Assembly (NCBI RefSeq): GCF_900114645.1
Contig: NZ_FOTR01000014.1
Span: forward strand, 1 to 64,000
Length of the DNA: 64,000 nt
Reading direction: 5' to 3'
Origin: Gracilibacillus orientalis
Lineage (GTDB): Bacteria; Bacillota; Bacilli; Bacillales; Amphibacillaceae
Positions 18,338 to 26,803 of this stretch are shown piece by piece. A program made the position numbers and the translations under genes. The notes below the pieces were generated by a model. That model was not told the DNA's origin, ran no database searches, and saw only the letters and a program-made list of their open reading frames with translations. Each line of letters starts with the position of its first letter. Position 1 is the first letter of the stretch.

Positions 18338-19363
18338 TTATAACCTACGATGCTTCTTTAATGCAAAGATATTAAGAATAACAAAAACCGTCGTAAAACC
18401 AATAATAATGCATACATCTTGCCATACATCCCAAATGTCCAGTCCTTTAAGCATAATCGCTTGCATTGCATTCGCTCCATAGGTTAATGGCATTAATTTA
18501 CTGAGAATCTGTAACCACTCCGCCAGTGACTCCACTGGAAATATCCCAGAAAAAAAGACTTGTGGAATGATAATTAAAGGAATAAACTGCATCATTTGAA
18601 ATTCATTATTGGCAAAGGCCGATAGTAATGTCGCCAGACTCAAAGCTGTAATGGCTAATAAGAAAGTGACAAGTAAAAGCTGCCAAAAGTCTCCTGCCAT
18701 CCAAATATCTAGTACAAACACAGAATAGCTCACAATGATGAGTGACTGGAGAATCGTAAAAATCCCAAACCCTATCAAATAACCAAAAACAATTTCCCAT
18801 CGCTTAATAGGCGTCGATAATAATTTTTCTAATGTTCCTTGTGTCCGCTCTCTTAAAAAAGAAATACCTCCGATAATAAAAACAAAAAAGAAGATAAAAA
18901 AACCAATTAGTACAGAACCAACCTGATCAAAAAGGTTAAGTTGATCAGACCCATAATAGTATGCAATGACAGGTTCTGCAGCTGAACCAGCATCCATTGA
19001 CTGTACCGCTTCCTGAATAGTCCGTAACGTAGCACTATTTGCGGTTGCATCACTTCCTTCTAACAGGATAAATACCTCATTTTCCTTGATAGTTAAAAAT
19101 GCATCAATATCACCTGCTTGCAACTCTTGCTTTGCTGCTTCTTCAGACATTTCCTTCGTATCATTGTCGAATTCTTCTTGTAATACCTCTTCCAAAGGTG
19201 GTGGGACGTCATCAATAGCGATCTCAGGCTCATATTCATTCCCATCCAGTACAAGCCAAATCAGGGTGATTACTAACACAGGCGCTATGACCAATAGGGC
19301 TAATGATCGTTTATCTCGCATAAATTGTTGTGTAATTCGTTTCACTACTGCCATTACATTCAT
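18338..19363 (-). CDS. ABC-2-type exporter permease
   Basis: The 341-residue permease has an N-terminal helix (about 20-40), a large extracytoplasmic domain (about 45-165), and five helices in the C-terminal half (ABC2_membrane_3 layout). The cytoplasmic coupling motif FLRERTQGTLEKLLSTPIKRWE is typical of drug/lipid exporters of this class. Its ATG overlaps the stop of the ATPase gene by 4 bases, implying translational coupling. The substrate is unknown. Confidence 0.9.
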   Translation of the reverse strand: MNVMAVVKRITQQFMRDKRSLALLVIAPVLVITLIWLVLDGNEYEPEIAIDDVPPPLEEVLQEEFDNDTKEMSEEAAKQELQAGDIDAFLTIKENEVFILLEGSDATANSATLRTIQEAVQSMDAGSAAEPVIAYYYGSDQLNLFDQVGSVLIGFFIFFFVFIIGGISFLRERTQGTLEKLLSTPIKRWEIVFGYLIGFGIFTILQSLIIVSYSVFVLDIWMAGDFWQLLLVTFLLAITALSLATLLSAFANNEFQMMQFIPLIIIPQVFFSGIFPVESLAEWLQILSKLMPLTYGANAMQAIMLKGLDIWDVWQDVCIIIGFTTVFVILNIFALKKHRRL

Positions 19364-20082
19364 TGAAAGCCACCCCCGTACGCTAGAAATGCTTCCTCAA
19401 TCGATTCAACATGCTGCTCTGCTTTTAAATTATCAGGCGTATCACAAGCAATCACCGAACCTTCACGTAACATGGCAAGTCGATCACATTTATCTGCTTC
19501 ATCCATTACATGTGTAGTAACAATAATGGTAACTCCATTTTCTTTTAACTTTCGAAATTCTTCCCAAATCGATTGTCGCAGGACTGGATCTATTCCTACT
19601 GTTGGTTCATCCAAAATCAACAACCTAGGGGTATGCATTAAGGAAGCGGCTAAAGACAACCTTCTTTTCATGCCACCAGAATAATGACGTACTTCCTTAT
19701 TTAACTCTTCAGAAAGGTTAACAATATCTGCTGCTTTGTTAATCACTTTCTCTCGCTTTTTCTTTTTCAAACCATATAAGGTAGCAAAAAAATCCAAATT
19801 CTCTTTTGCAGATAATTCTTGGTACAAAGCATCTGATTGCGACATATAACCAATCGACTTCATTAATGCGAGTGATGGCATCTTCTTCCCCTGCAACATG
19901 ACCAAGCCTTTATCAGCTTCAATTATTCCTACAATGATCTTCACTAAAGTCGTTTTCCCTGCGCCAGATGGACCTAATAAACCGAATATCTCTCCACTCT
20001 CTACAGATAAATTAATATTCTTTAACACTCTCTCTTTACCAAATGAAAGAGAGACCTTATTCATTTCAAGTATTTTAGACAT
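19360..20082 (-). CDS. ABC transporter ATP-binding protein
   Basis: The 240-residue nucleotide-binding domain has Walker A GPSGAGKTT, signature YSGGMKRRLSL, Walker B LLILDEPTVGID and switch His in TTHVMDEADKCD. It belongs to the CcmA/drug-exporter class and pairs with the permease encoded next. The start at 20082 (MSKILEMNK) has GGGAGG upstream; the longer frame from 20127 would run through the TetR operator and is rejected. It is the first gene of the TetR-controlled operon. Confidence 0.93.
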   Translation of the reverse strand: MSKILEMNKVSLSFGKERVLKNINLSVESGEIFGLLGPSGAGKTTLVKIIVGIIEADKGLVMLQGKKMPSLALMKSIGYMSQSDALYQELSAKENLDFFATLYGLKKKKREKVINKAADIVNLSEELNKEVRHYSGGMKRRLSLAASLMHTPRLLILDEPTVGIDPVLRQSIWEEFRKLKENGVTIIVTTHVMDEADKCDRLAMLREGSVIACDTPDNLKAEQHVESIEEAFLAYGGGFQ

Positions 20083-20113
20083 AGATAATTTCCTCCCATT
20101 CTTCATCAAAAAT

Positions 20114-20129
20114 GAGTGATTACTCACTC
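20114..20129. promoter_or_regulatory. TetR-type operator of the exporter operon
   Basis: A perfect palindrome GAGTGA-TTAC-TCACTC lies directly downstream of the predicted -10 of the exporter operon, where a bound repressor would block RNA polymerase. The architecture fits TetR operators, and the last gene of the operon encodes a TetR protein. Confidence 0.75.
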
Positions 20130-20131
20130 TT

Positions 20132-20160
20132 ATTAAAGCACAAAAAAAGGAAGCTGTAAA
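20132..20160 (-). promoter_or_regulatory. Sigma-A promoter of the exporter operon
   Basis: Reading the minus strand: TTTACA (20160-20155), a 17-nt spacer, TTTAAT (20137-20132); each hexamer matches consensus at 5 of 6 positions. The start of transcription would fall in the adjacent palindrome. Confidence 0.7.
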
Positions 20161-20192
20161 GTACTATTTCTAAGGAAAACAATTTTAAGATT

Positions 20193-20220
20193 GTTGGCGA
20201 GAAGGGACCATCTCGCCAAC
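20193..20220 (-). terminator. Hairpin after LysR gene
   Basis: GTTGGCGAGA and TCTCGCCAAC form a perfect 10-bp stem just past the LysR stop on the minus strand. The downstream stretch is only moderately T-rich, so it is a probable, not certain, terminator. Confidence 0.6.
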
Positions 20221-20229
20221 AGACTTACT

Positions 20230-21081
20230 TTATTTTCCGAAGCTATCTTCTCCTTGATTATTTAATACTTGAAGAAAAGCTTTCATGTTCTTTGATAACC
20301 ATTTATCTTTATGAACAGCTGTATAGATTCCTAACTGACTTATACTTTGCTTTATCTCCTCTAGTTTGCCCTTATTGAGTTCGTCTTTCACCACAAAATA
20401 AGGGAGCATCGACACACCCAGACCACACATCACCGACTTTTTAATGGCCTCCAAACTAGGTAATTCTATTCTGGACATACTCGTATCGGTCTTTTTTATA
20501 TAGTCTTCAATTATCGGACGCCAGCCGCAACGGTATTCCGTTACCAGCATCCGCTCTCGCTTATCACCACTTGTAATGAAACAAAGCCTCTCCTCCCTAA
20601 TTTGATCAATTTGCAACTCATTTACTTGCCAATGCGGCATCTCAACAAGCATCGCAATGTCGATGTCCCCGCTTTTTAATTGGGAGGTGAGATTTTCATA
20701 CTGAAGAGATTTTAAAGTTAATTCTACTTTAGGATATTTCTGCGCGAATTCCATGATCAATTCCGGAAGCCAATGAACCATTAAAGATTCACTAGCACCG
20801 ATTGTTAATGGACCTGATGGCTCTTCTCCTTCACTGACGACTGATTTCGATTTTGCATAGAGATCAATAATTTCTATTGCATATGGGTAAAAGTCCCGAC
20901 CTGCCTGCGTTAAGATCGTTTTTCTTCCCAGCCGATCAAAGAGGGGTTTTTCCAATTCTTCTTCTAATTCCTTTATGTGTGCCGTTACCGAAGACTGTGC
21001 ATAGCCTAATTTATCCGCTGCCTTTTTAAAACCATCAACATCCACAATGGTTTTAAAGGTAATGAGATGCCTAAGTTCCAC
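20230..21081 (-). CDS. LysR-family transcriptional regulator
   Basis: The 283-residue regulator has the N-terminal winged HTH (LRHLITFKTIVDVDGFKKAADKL and the recognition part YAQSSVTAHIKELE) and a periplasmic-binding-like effector domain from about residue 85. The GTG at 21081 is chosen because AGGGGTGG lies 6 nt upstream and family proteins start at this point (xELRHL). An ATG at 21102 lacks a ribosome site. It is divergent from the quinone-reductase-like gene, a classic LysR arrangement suggesting it controls that gene. Confidence 0.92.
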   Translation of the reverse strand: MELRHLITFKTIVDVDGFKKAADKLGYAQSSVTAHIKELEEELEKPLFDRLGRKTILTQAGRDFYPYAIEIIDLYAKSKSVVSEGEEPSGPLTIGASESLMVHWLPELIMEFAQKYPKVELTLKSLQYENLTSQLKSGDIDIAMLVEMPHWQVNELQIDQIREERLCFITSGDKRERMLVTEYRCGWRPIIEDYIKKTDTSMSRIELPSLEAIKKSVMCGLGVSMLPYFVVKDELNKGKLEEIKQSISQLGIYTAVHKDKWLSKNMKAFLQVLNNQGEDSFGK

Positions 21082-21134
21082 TCTATCCACCCCTCTTATC
21101 ATTTTCGCTGAACTAATATATCAAAAACATCAAT

Positions 21135-21163
21135 TTTACTGAACTATAAAATAACTATATAAT
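21135..21163 (+). promoter_or_regulatory. Promoter of the NAD(P)H oxidoreductase gene
   Basis: TTTACT (21135-21140), a 17-nt spacer and a perfect TATAAT (21158-21163) lie 38 bp before the start codon, in the LysR intergenic region. Two copies of CTGAACTA (about 21108 and 21138) flank the -35 and could be part of the LysR site. Confidence 0.7.
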
Positions 21164-21201
21164 GAAATTAACAAAAGAACAAGAGAAGAAGGAGAGATGA
21201 T

Positions 21202-21780
21202 ATGAAGATTTTATCAATTGTTACACACCCCCGCCAAGATTCGTTAACTTTTACAATCGCTAATCGCATGATAGAAGGACTGCAGGATGCTGGACACGAA
21301 GTAGATGTTCTGGATCTTTATCGCAGTGATTTTGATCCTGTTTTAAAAGAAGCGGATGAGCCCGACTGGGGAGCTGATCAACAGCAATTTTCTGCTAGAG
21401 TACATCAGGAAATGGAAAGAATGAAGCAATATGATGGTTTAGCATTTGTTTTCCCTCTCTGGTGGTGGAGCATGCCTGCATTGTTAAAAGGCTATATTGA
21501 CAGAGTCTGGAATTACAGCTTTGCCTATGGTCCAGGAAAATTACCGCATCAACATGTCTTATGGTTAAGTCTAGCAGGAGCCCCGATAGAAAGGTTTACA
21601 AAGAGGAAATATGATCAAATGATGACACACTATTTCAATGTCGGGTTAGCGGATTACTGTGGGATAGGCTCTTCTAAATTCGAATTATTGTATGAAACGA
21701 TTAAAGAAGAGCCTGGATATATGGAACAGTGGTTGGAAAAAGCTTATGAATTGGGTCTTAATTATGGAGAATCATCATAG
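21202..21780 (+). CDS. Flavodoxin-fold NAD(P)H oxidoreductase (quinone reductase type)
   Basis: The 192-residue protein has the NQO1/KefF/MdaB fold: an FMN-phosphate loop near the N-terminus (SIVTHPRQDSLTFTIA) and the diagnostic FVFPLWWWSMPALLKGYIDRVW segment. It should carry out two-electron reduction of quinones or related electrophiles with NAD(P)H, limiting redox cycling. AAGGAGAG lies 7 nt before the ATG. Regulation by the divergent LysR protein is likely. Confidence 0.92.
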   Translation: MKILSIVTHPRQDSLTFTIANRMIEGLQDAGHEVDVLDLYRSDFDPVLKEADEPDWGADQQQFSARVHQEMERMKQYDGLAFVFPLWWWSMPALLKGYIDRVWNYSFAYGPGKLPHQHVLWLSLAGAPIERFTKRKYDQMMTHYFNVGLADYCGIGSSKFELLYETIKEEPGYMEQWLEKAYELGLNYGESS

Positions 21781-21848
21781 CCTTACAGGTTTTTGTAGAA
21801 TAATAAGGAACGTCTTATTCATATGTAGAGGTGGATAAGGCGGTTTGC

Positions 21849-22508
21849 CTATTGTTTCTTATTAGAAAACGTAATATCCGTTGCAACTAAACTAATCATC
21901 AGCACCAACTCCAGTGCATTTGTAAAAGCTGTACTGTCAACCTTGATTGGTAGAGCACTACCTATTCCCATTATGATAGTACCCACAAGCATCCATTTCC
22001 AGCTCGTAAAGATATAAAGAAGAAAACCTGTAACAAGAAGAATTAAACTAACCATGATAATCATTAATATAGATCCAACATGTTCTTTTACAGGAACATA
22101 ATGGAGTATACCATATTCCATAACTGGCTTTAGCTCTATTACCGCTACTACAGTAATAATTTCGATAAGTATTAATACACATGTACACATCAAAGTAATC
22201 CAAACTGCCCTAGCTGTGCTAAAATATTTTTTACCAGACTTTTGCAATAGACCTAAACAGAACAGAAGAAGTGTTGGTGTTATCAAAGCATGTATCCAAT
22301 AACGGAACAGATGGAGACTTTCCAAAAGAGAGCCGGTTCCAATCCATTTTCCAAAAGCGATAATAGCATTGTCAACAGTTAAACCAACTATGACTAAGTA
22401 TAAAAAGACAGTAAAGCTCATGATATTCTTCTCTCTTCTTTTAACAAAGCCCACTATTAATAAAATAAGATAGGATAGTGTAAAAACGAGATAGAAATAA
22501 AAATCCAT
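21849..22508 (-). CDS. Integral membrane protein, unknown function
   Basis: The 219-residue protein has about six or seven predicted helices and short loops, with a Lys/Arg-rich first cytoplasmic loop (KRREK). GAGGAGAG precedes the ATG by 6 nt, so it is a real gene. I do not recognise a catalytic or transport motif. It is monocistronic, convergent with the quinone-reductase-like gene. Confidence 0.75.
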   Translation of the reverse strand: MDFYFYLVFTLSYLILLIVGFVKRREKNIMSFTVFLYLVIVGLTVDNAIIAFGKWIGTGSLLESLHLFRYWIHALITPTLLLFCLGLLQKSGKKYFSTARAVWITLMCTCVLILIEIITVVAVIELKPVMEYGILHYVPVKEHVGSILMIIMVSLILLVTGFLLYIFTSWKWMLVGTIIMGIGSALPIKVDSTAFTNALELVLMISLVATDITFSNKKQ

Positions 22509-22635
22509 TACATTCTCTCCTCAACAATTTCTTTCCATCCTTCATATATTGTCCGTTTCTTTTTATTTAATCATAATTTATCTGCTACAAATTCACAGTA
22601 GAGACACTAACCATCTATATAAAAAAATAGATAGA

Positions 22636-22662
22636 AAAAGACTCCAATAATTTGAAGTCTTT
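22636..22662 (-). terminator. Terminator after ASCH gene
   Basis: AAAGACTTCAA pairs with TTGGAGTCTTT on the minus strand, followed by TTCTATC. It sits about 35 bp beyond the ASCH gene stop. Confidence 0.65.
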
Positions 22663-22698
22663 AAAATAAAACGTAGTCTGAACCATTTAGGAAATCCC

Positions 22699-23043
22699 TT
22701 ATTCTAAAGCACTGAATTCATGTACCCATACTTCCATTTCAGGAAGCCATGGCATCCCAGGATGGATCGATAAGATTGATTCTTTATATGCCTCTAAACT
22801 TTCATATCCTTCTCGCTTGCCGTCTTCATCCGTTAATTCGCCAAGTTTTTGCTTATACACATTATCAATTCGAAATTTTTTATCTTTTAGTTCCATGATT
22901 TCACCGATATCTGCATAACGGCCATTACGTCTTGTTGCGGTTTTAATACCTTCTAATACTTTATCCACATCATCTGGAAGTGTAACCAGCCGGTCAACGC
23001 TGCAAGTTTTCGGTGGTAATGGCATACTGTTTTCATTTGTCAT
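22699..23043 (-). CDS. ASCH-domain protein
   Basis: The 114-residue protein matches the ASCH (PUA-like) fold: a short N-terminus, then a KTATRRNGRYADIGEIMEL stretch typical of the domain and a C-terminal WVHEF strand. ASCH proteins are proposed RNA-binding regulators, and some hydrolyse N4-acetylcytidine; which applies here is not visible. AAGGTGTAGG lies before the ATG. It stands alone with its own terminator. Confidence 0.75.
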   Translation of the reverse strand: MTNENSMPLPPKTCSVDRLVTLPDDVDKVLEGIKTATRRNGRYADIGEIMELKDKKFRIDNVYKQKLGELTDEDGKREGYESLEAYKESILSIHPGMPWLPEMEVWVHEFSALE

Positions 23044-23185
23044 ATATCCTACACCTTACCTTTCCTGTCTATTGTATCTTTTACTATCTCTTTCTACAAT
23101 AATCAGAACCTTTTTTATGACTCCATATAAGAAAGTATTACAAAATGTTGAACATACGTGAAAACAAATGCTCCACCAAGCAAAG

Positions 23186-23929
23186 CTAGCTTCTGGATTG
23201 CCGTAAAAAACGAGGATAGGCTAAGAAAGCAAGTAAACCTCCAGCAAGACCAAACGATATCAAGACCAATATTGGTAACCAAATATCAATGATTTGACCG
23301 TTTTCCACTAAAATGAGTTTATATCCTTCCAATCCCCAAAATTGTGGAAAGAACTTAGCTATCGTTTGCATATAGTCCGGCATAATTTCTAGTGGCATCC
23401 ATAAACCACCAAGCATTGCACCACCTAAAGCAATCACTTGTGTCAAAGCTATTCCCATGTTTTCTGTGTTCACTAATAACGACATCGCTAATCCCCAGCT
23501 GGTAGATATAAAGGCCAGTGTTAGCGATAAAACGCTCAAAGCAAGTGGATCACCCAAAGGCAAGTCATACACTACCACACCAAATGTTAATAGTACGATA
23601 ATCTGAATAATAACCACGATCATAAATGGTAACCATTTACCGATAAGAAACTGCTTTAATGGTAAAGGTGTACTAGCGACTCGAGCAACCATTCCACTAT
23701 CACGGTCTTTAATAAATGTAATGACCATCGAAATCATGATGAAGAATGAAAACATAACAGTATAACCCGGTACAATTTGGGTAACCAATTGTTCTGGCTC
23801 CATATTGTTCACACCAGAAAATATCGTTATAAAACCGATGATAAAAATAATTGGCAATATAAAAGTCCAAAACCAAAGACCTTTATCCTGCAGCTTCTTT
23901 TTTAATTCAACCGTAGTAATCGCCCACAT
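23186..23929 (-). CDS. ABC-2-type transporter permease
   Basis: The 247-residue, six-helix permease has an N-terminal cytoplasmic segment (TTVELKKKLQDKGLW) and the mid-protein coupling loop KDRDSGMVARVASTPLPLKQFL. The ATG at 23929 is chosen because AGGAG lies 9 nt upstream; a TTG at 23938 abuts the ribosome site. It follows the ATPase gene with a 12-bp gap and is the last gene of a LytTR-DUF3021-ATPase-permease operon. It probably exports an unknown peptide or lipid. Confidence 0.9.
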   Translation of the reverse strand: MWAITTVELKKKLQDKGLWFWTFILPIIFIIGFITIFSGVNNMEPEQLVTQIVPGYTVMFSFFIMISMVITFIKDRDSGMVARVASTPLPLKQFLIGKWLPFMIVVIIQIIVLLTFGVVVYDLPLGDPLALSVLSLTLAFISTSWGLAMSLLVNTENMGIALTQVIALGGAMLGGLWMPLEIMPDYMQTIAKFFPQFWGLEGYKLILVENGQIIDIWLPILVLISFGLAGGLLAFLAYPRFLRQSRS

Positions 23930-23941
23930 TAAAATCAACTC

Positions 23942-24859
23942 CTATCCATTATCCCTTAATTGTGTTCCTGTTAAATTAAAGAAAATATCTTCCAGTCTTG
24001 ATTGACTTAATTCCAACCGTTCTGGATGAATCCCTTTGTTACGAAATTGCTCAATCATATTCTCCATTGTCAGAAGGGGATCATCACAATTCACAGTGAA
24101 TCCAGTTTTCTTCTTGATTGTCACCCCATGTGATGACAGCTCTTCTTCGCTGATTCCCTCCGCCGAAACGAATATAGACGCACTACGGTGTTTATTCAAT
24201 ACTTGCTTCATGGTTCCGTGCTCTACCAATTTTCCTTTATCGATAAGGCCTACGCTATCGCATAATTCCTCTACTTCTTCCATATAGTGACTAGAATATA
24301 CAACCGTACTTCCTGCCTCTTTTAGTTCCTGAATAAGCGAAAAAATCGAGTGCCTTGATTGTGGATCAATTCCCACAGTCGGTTCATCTAACACGATCAA
24401 AGAAGGCTCATGAAGTATGGCACAGCCAATATTCAAACGACGTTTCATTCCACCTGAGAACTCGGTTAATTTTTGATTCGCCTTCTCACTTAATCCAATT
24501 TGTTCTAGGACTGTTTTTATTCGTTTACGCAAATGTTCACCTGATAAGCCATACAGCTTTCCAAAATAAATTAAATTATCCTTAGCCGTTAATAGTTCCT
24601 CCAGACATATATCTTGCGGAACGTAGCCAATATAACTCTTTACTCCCAATCTATTTTCTTTAACCGAATGATTAAAAACTTGAATATCCCCATCAAAACG
24701 CTGCAATACACCAACTAATATTTTCATGAAAGTAGATTTTCCCGCACCATTTGGACCCACTAACCCATAACAATTGCCTTCATTAATTTGAAATTGCAAA
24801 TTATCCAATGCTTGATTTGAACCATATGTTTTACTAACACCTTGCACATCAATCATCAT
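23942..24859 (-). CDS. ABC transporter ATP-binding protein
   Basis: The 305-residue protein has Walker A GPNGAGKST, signature FSGGMKRRLNI, Walker B LIVLDEPTVGID and a switch His (SSHYMEEVEEL). The C-terminal extension of about 80 residues is typical of DrrA/CcmA-type exporters. GGAGGG precedes two adjacent ATGs, either of which may start. It is third in the LytTR operon, with the cognate permease downstream. Confidence 0.92.
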   Translation of the reverse strand: MMIDVQGVSKTYGSNQALDNLQFQINEGNCYGLVGPNGAGKSTFMKILVGVLQRFDGDIQVFNHSVKENRLGVKSYIGYVPQDICLEELLTAKDNLIYFGKLYGLSGEHLRKRIKTVLEQIGLSEKANQKLTEFSGGMKRRLNIGCAILHEPSLIVLDEPTVGIDPQSRHSIFSLIQELKEAGSTVVYSSHYMEEVEELCDSVGLIDKGKLVEHGTMKQVLNKHRSASIFVSAEGISEEELSSHGVTIKKKTGFTVNCDDPLLTMENMIEQFRNKGIHPERLELSQSRLEDIFFNLTGTQLRDNG

Positions 24860-24888
24860 AAAATCCCTCCTCTATGAAAAAACGTTTT

Positions 24889-25302
24889 TTATTTGTTATC
24901 ACTGTCTATACATTTATTCATGGACTTTTCTACATTTTTATAGTAGAAATACATACTAACCCACATGATTGAATAGGTAGTTAAAAATATACCTAAACCT
25001 ATGATCAACGACACTGGATTAAACGGAAGCCAGCCTGCTAGAATGATAATAGGAAAAAGAACTAGGAATGTTAAAGTCGAATGCATGACGGTCTGTTTCA
25101 AAATGCTCCATTCTTCCCGTTCGAATATAGCAGATGCGAAACTGAATAAAATACCAATCAGCATGCTTGCCAACCAATGCTTCCATATTTCCTGCATCGA
25201 GGAATCGATGGATTGAATAATCATGAAAGATATTACTGCGAAGGTTATAAGACTTCCGACCGCAACACCTATCATAATTCGTTTCAGGCCCTCAACGATC
25301 AT
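24889..25302 (-). CDS. DUF3021 membrane protein
   Basis: The 137-residue protein has four predicted helices in two hairpins, the layout of DUF3021 proteins that are encoded next to LytTR regulators. In LytTR regulatory systems such membrane partners restrain the DNA-binding protein. The start at 25302 is chosen because AAGGAGG lies 8 nt upstream; the ATG at 25323 is upstream of that site. The first 11 bases overlap the end of the LytTR gene, pointing to translational coupling. Confidence 0.85.
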   Translation of the reverse strand: MIVEGLKRIMIGVAVGSLITFAVISFMIIQSIDSSMQEIWKHWLASMLIGILFSFASAIFEREEWSILKQTVMHSTLTFLVLFPIIILAGWLPFNPVSLIIGLGIFLTTYSIMWVSMYFYYKNVEKSMNKCIDSDNK

Positions 25303-25753
25303 TGTATTCGCCTCCTTCGACAATCTGAGATTTTAAATCATGCACATATTTTCTGCTCACATATTCCTTACTTCCAGACTTAAAATAGACACACAAATTA
25401 CCATTAAAGGATAATTCGAACCGATCGATTTGATTTATATTGCCAACAACGGATTTAGAAAACCGAATAAATCCAGATTGCTGAAGCATTTCCTCTACCT
25501 CATATAATTTCATTTTCAACTCCATACACTTCCCATGAATCGCCGCGAATACTTTCCGTTCTCTGGCAAATACGAAATCAATTTCTTCAGGATTTAATAA
25601 AATAGATCGATCTTCCTGAACAGATACTATTCTTTTCGGTTGTTTCCTTTGAAGCAATTGAACCAGTTCTTCAATGTCTTTTGTCTATTCCTTCGCGTGA
25701 ATCGTCACATTACACTCTTCATATTTCGGGTCAATATCAATTTGTATCTTCAT
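25292..25753 (-). pseudogene. LytTR-domain regulator with in-frame amber codon
   Basis: From ATG 25753 (after a G-rich ribosome site) the frame reads MKIQIDIDPKYEECNVTIHA-KE, then TAG at 25687-25685, then continues without another stop to 25292. Total length is 153 codons, normal for the short LytTR/DUF3021-type regulators. The C-terminal LytTR DNA-binding domain (RVSVQ..., FIRFSKSVVGNINQI, SRKYV) is intact and lies entirely after the amber codon. It may be a pseudogene, may be re-initiated at an internal TTG (25657), may be suppressed, or may be a sequencing error. It heads the ABC exporter operon. Confidence 0.82.
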
Positions 25754-25872
25754 TGTTCCCCCCCTTTTTGTATTATGTTATAAATCATGCATCATTTGGT
25801 AAAATTCCACATTAGTTGTTCAAAAAAATGAATAACAGGTAAATTTACACGTATAAGATGCTCTTCATTATA

Positions 25873-25912
25873 TAAAAAGCGACTGATAAATATACTCATC
25901 AGTCGCCCTTTT
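25873..25912 (-). terminator. Terminator after SRPBCC gene
   Basis: GCGACTGAT and ATCAGTCGC form a perfect 9-bp stem on the minus strand, followed by TTTTTATAT. It lies about 50 bp past the SRPBCC stop and just upstream of the LytTR operon. Confidence 0.88.
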
Positions 25913-25960
25913 CTTGATAAATCTAAGGTAACTCCAAAGGATTTCCCTAAATTTATTCCA

Positions 25961-26467
25961 TTAATTGTTGTCTGTAGGGTAATCAATTTTACCCGTTTCC
26001 ACTAGCTGTTTCAGCCCTTCAAACATCATTTCCCAACCAGCTTTAGAACCATCATGATATTCTTTACATGCCTTATCAATATCTTCCTGCGTCCATCCTT
26101 CTTCATGTGGCACAACAATTTTTTGTACAAAAGTCATATTGCACCCTGAATCAGTCGGCTCAAAGGAAATAGTTAATACATCTTCCGTGTCACTAAATTG
26201 TGGCATTTTAAAAGTTTTCACCAATTTATTAGGTGCATTTATTACTCGATACTCCCCAATTGCACGGTAATCCTTGCCTTCACGGTGATCGACAATTTCC
26301 CAGCTACCACCTTCTTCAGCATCACTTTTCGTCTCTTTGTTGGTCATTTCCATAGTGAAAAGCCATTTTTTCATTAATTCAGGTTGAATCCACGCTGAGA
26401 ACACTTTGTCTGCTTCTACCTCAAAAGACTTAGACATTGTTAACGTTACATTTGATTGATTTGACAT
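25961..26467 (-). CDS. SRPBCC/AHSA1-family protein
   Basis: The 168-residue protein has the START-like helix-grip fold of activator-of-Hsp90-homologue-1 proteins: N-terminal KSFEVEADKVFSAWIQPELMKKWLF, a central beta-sheet region ending with LTISFEPTDSGCNMTFVQ, and a C-terminal long helix ending GWEMMFEGLKQLVE. The fold binds hydrophobic ligands. Bacterial members of this group have no settled role. AAGGTGAGGATAGG precedes the ATG. It is monocistronic with its own terminator. Confidence 0.88.
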   Translation of the reverse strand: MSNQSNVTLTMSKSFEVEADKVFSAWIQPELMKKWLFTMEMTNKETKSDAEEGGSWEIVDHREGKDYRAIGEYRVINAPNKLVKTFKMPQFSDTEDVLTISFEPTDSGCNMTFVQKIVVPHEEGWTQEDIDKACKEYHDGSKAGWEMMFEGLKQLVETGKIDYPTDNN

Positions 26468-26623
26468 CCTATCCTCACCTTTTTCACAAGATTATTTATG
26501 TATTTTATCTATAAAGTTGTCATTTTCATGATTTTATGAATGCACTTACATAATATCATATTTCCATAACTGGAAGATATAATTCTAGTCATTTTTGTTA
26601 TCAATCTATTTATCATGCCCCTA

Positions 26624-26673
26624 GGAAAGCGAAACGGTCAGCCGCAGCTGTCGGCTTGCACAAGCTATCTTTC
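26624..26673. repeat. GC-rich hairpin element in intergenic region
   Basis: The 336-bp gap between the SRPBCC and symporter genes has no ORF. It holds this 50-bp imperfect palindrome (GGAAAG...CTTTC enclosing AGCCG...CGGCT), much richer in GC than its surroundings, and the symporter terminator. It may be a relic of a dispersed repeat; only one copy is seen here. Confidence 0.35.
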
Positions 26674-26727
26674 AAAATAACAAACAGGCGAAGTACACAT
26701 CTTTTACTATATACTTTCTTATCTTAT

Positions 26728-26796
26728 AAAAAAAGCTGTCCCTAAGATCATTAAACAACTAGAGTTTCAGTTGCTGTCATTATCCTCAGGACAACC
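26728..26796 (-). terminator. Terminator of the acetoacetate/symporter operon
   Basis: On the minus strand GGTTGTCCTGAG pairs imperfectly with CTTAGGGACAGC, enclosing a small CAACT/AGTTG hairpin, and is followed by TTTTTTTATAAG. It ends the six-gene unit that starts near 33.5 kb. Confidence 0.75.
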
Positions 26797-26803
26797 TCTT
26801 TGT

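Noticed and set aside
25792-25986. 64-codon minus-strand ORF downstream of the SRPBCC gene
   Set aside because: It runs through the terminator hairpin at 25879-25906 and overlaps the SRPBCC gene end in another frame; no coding support.
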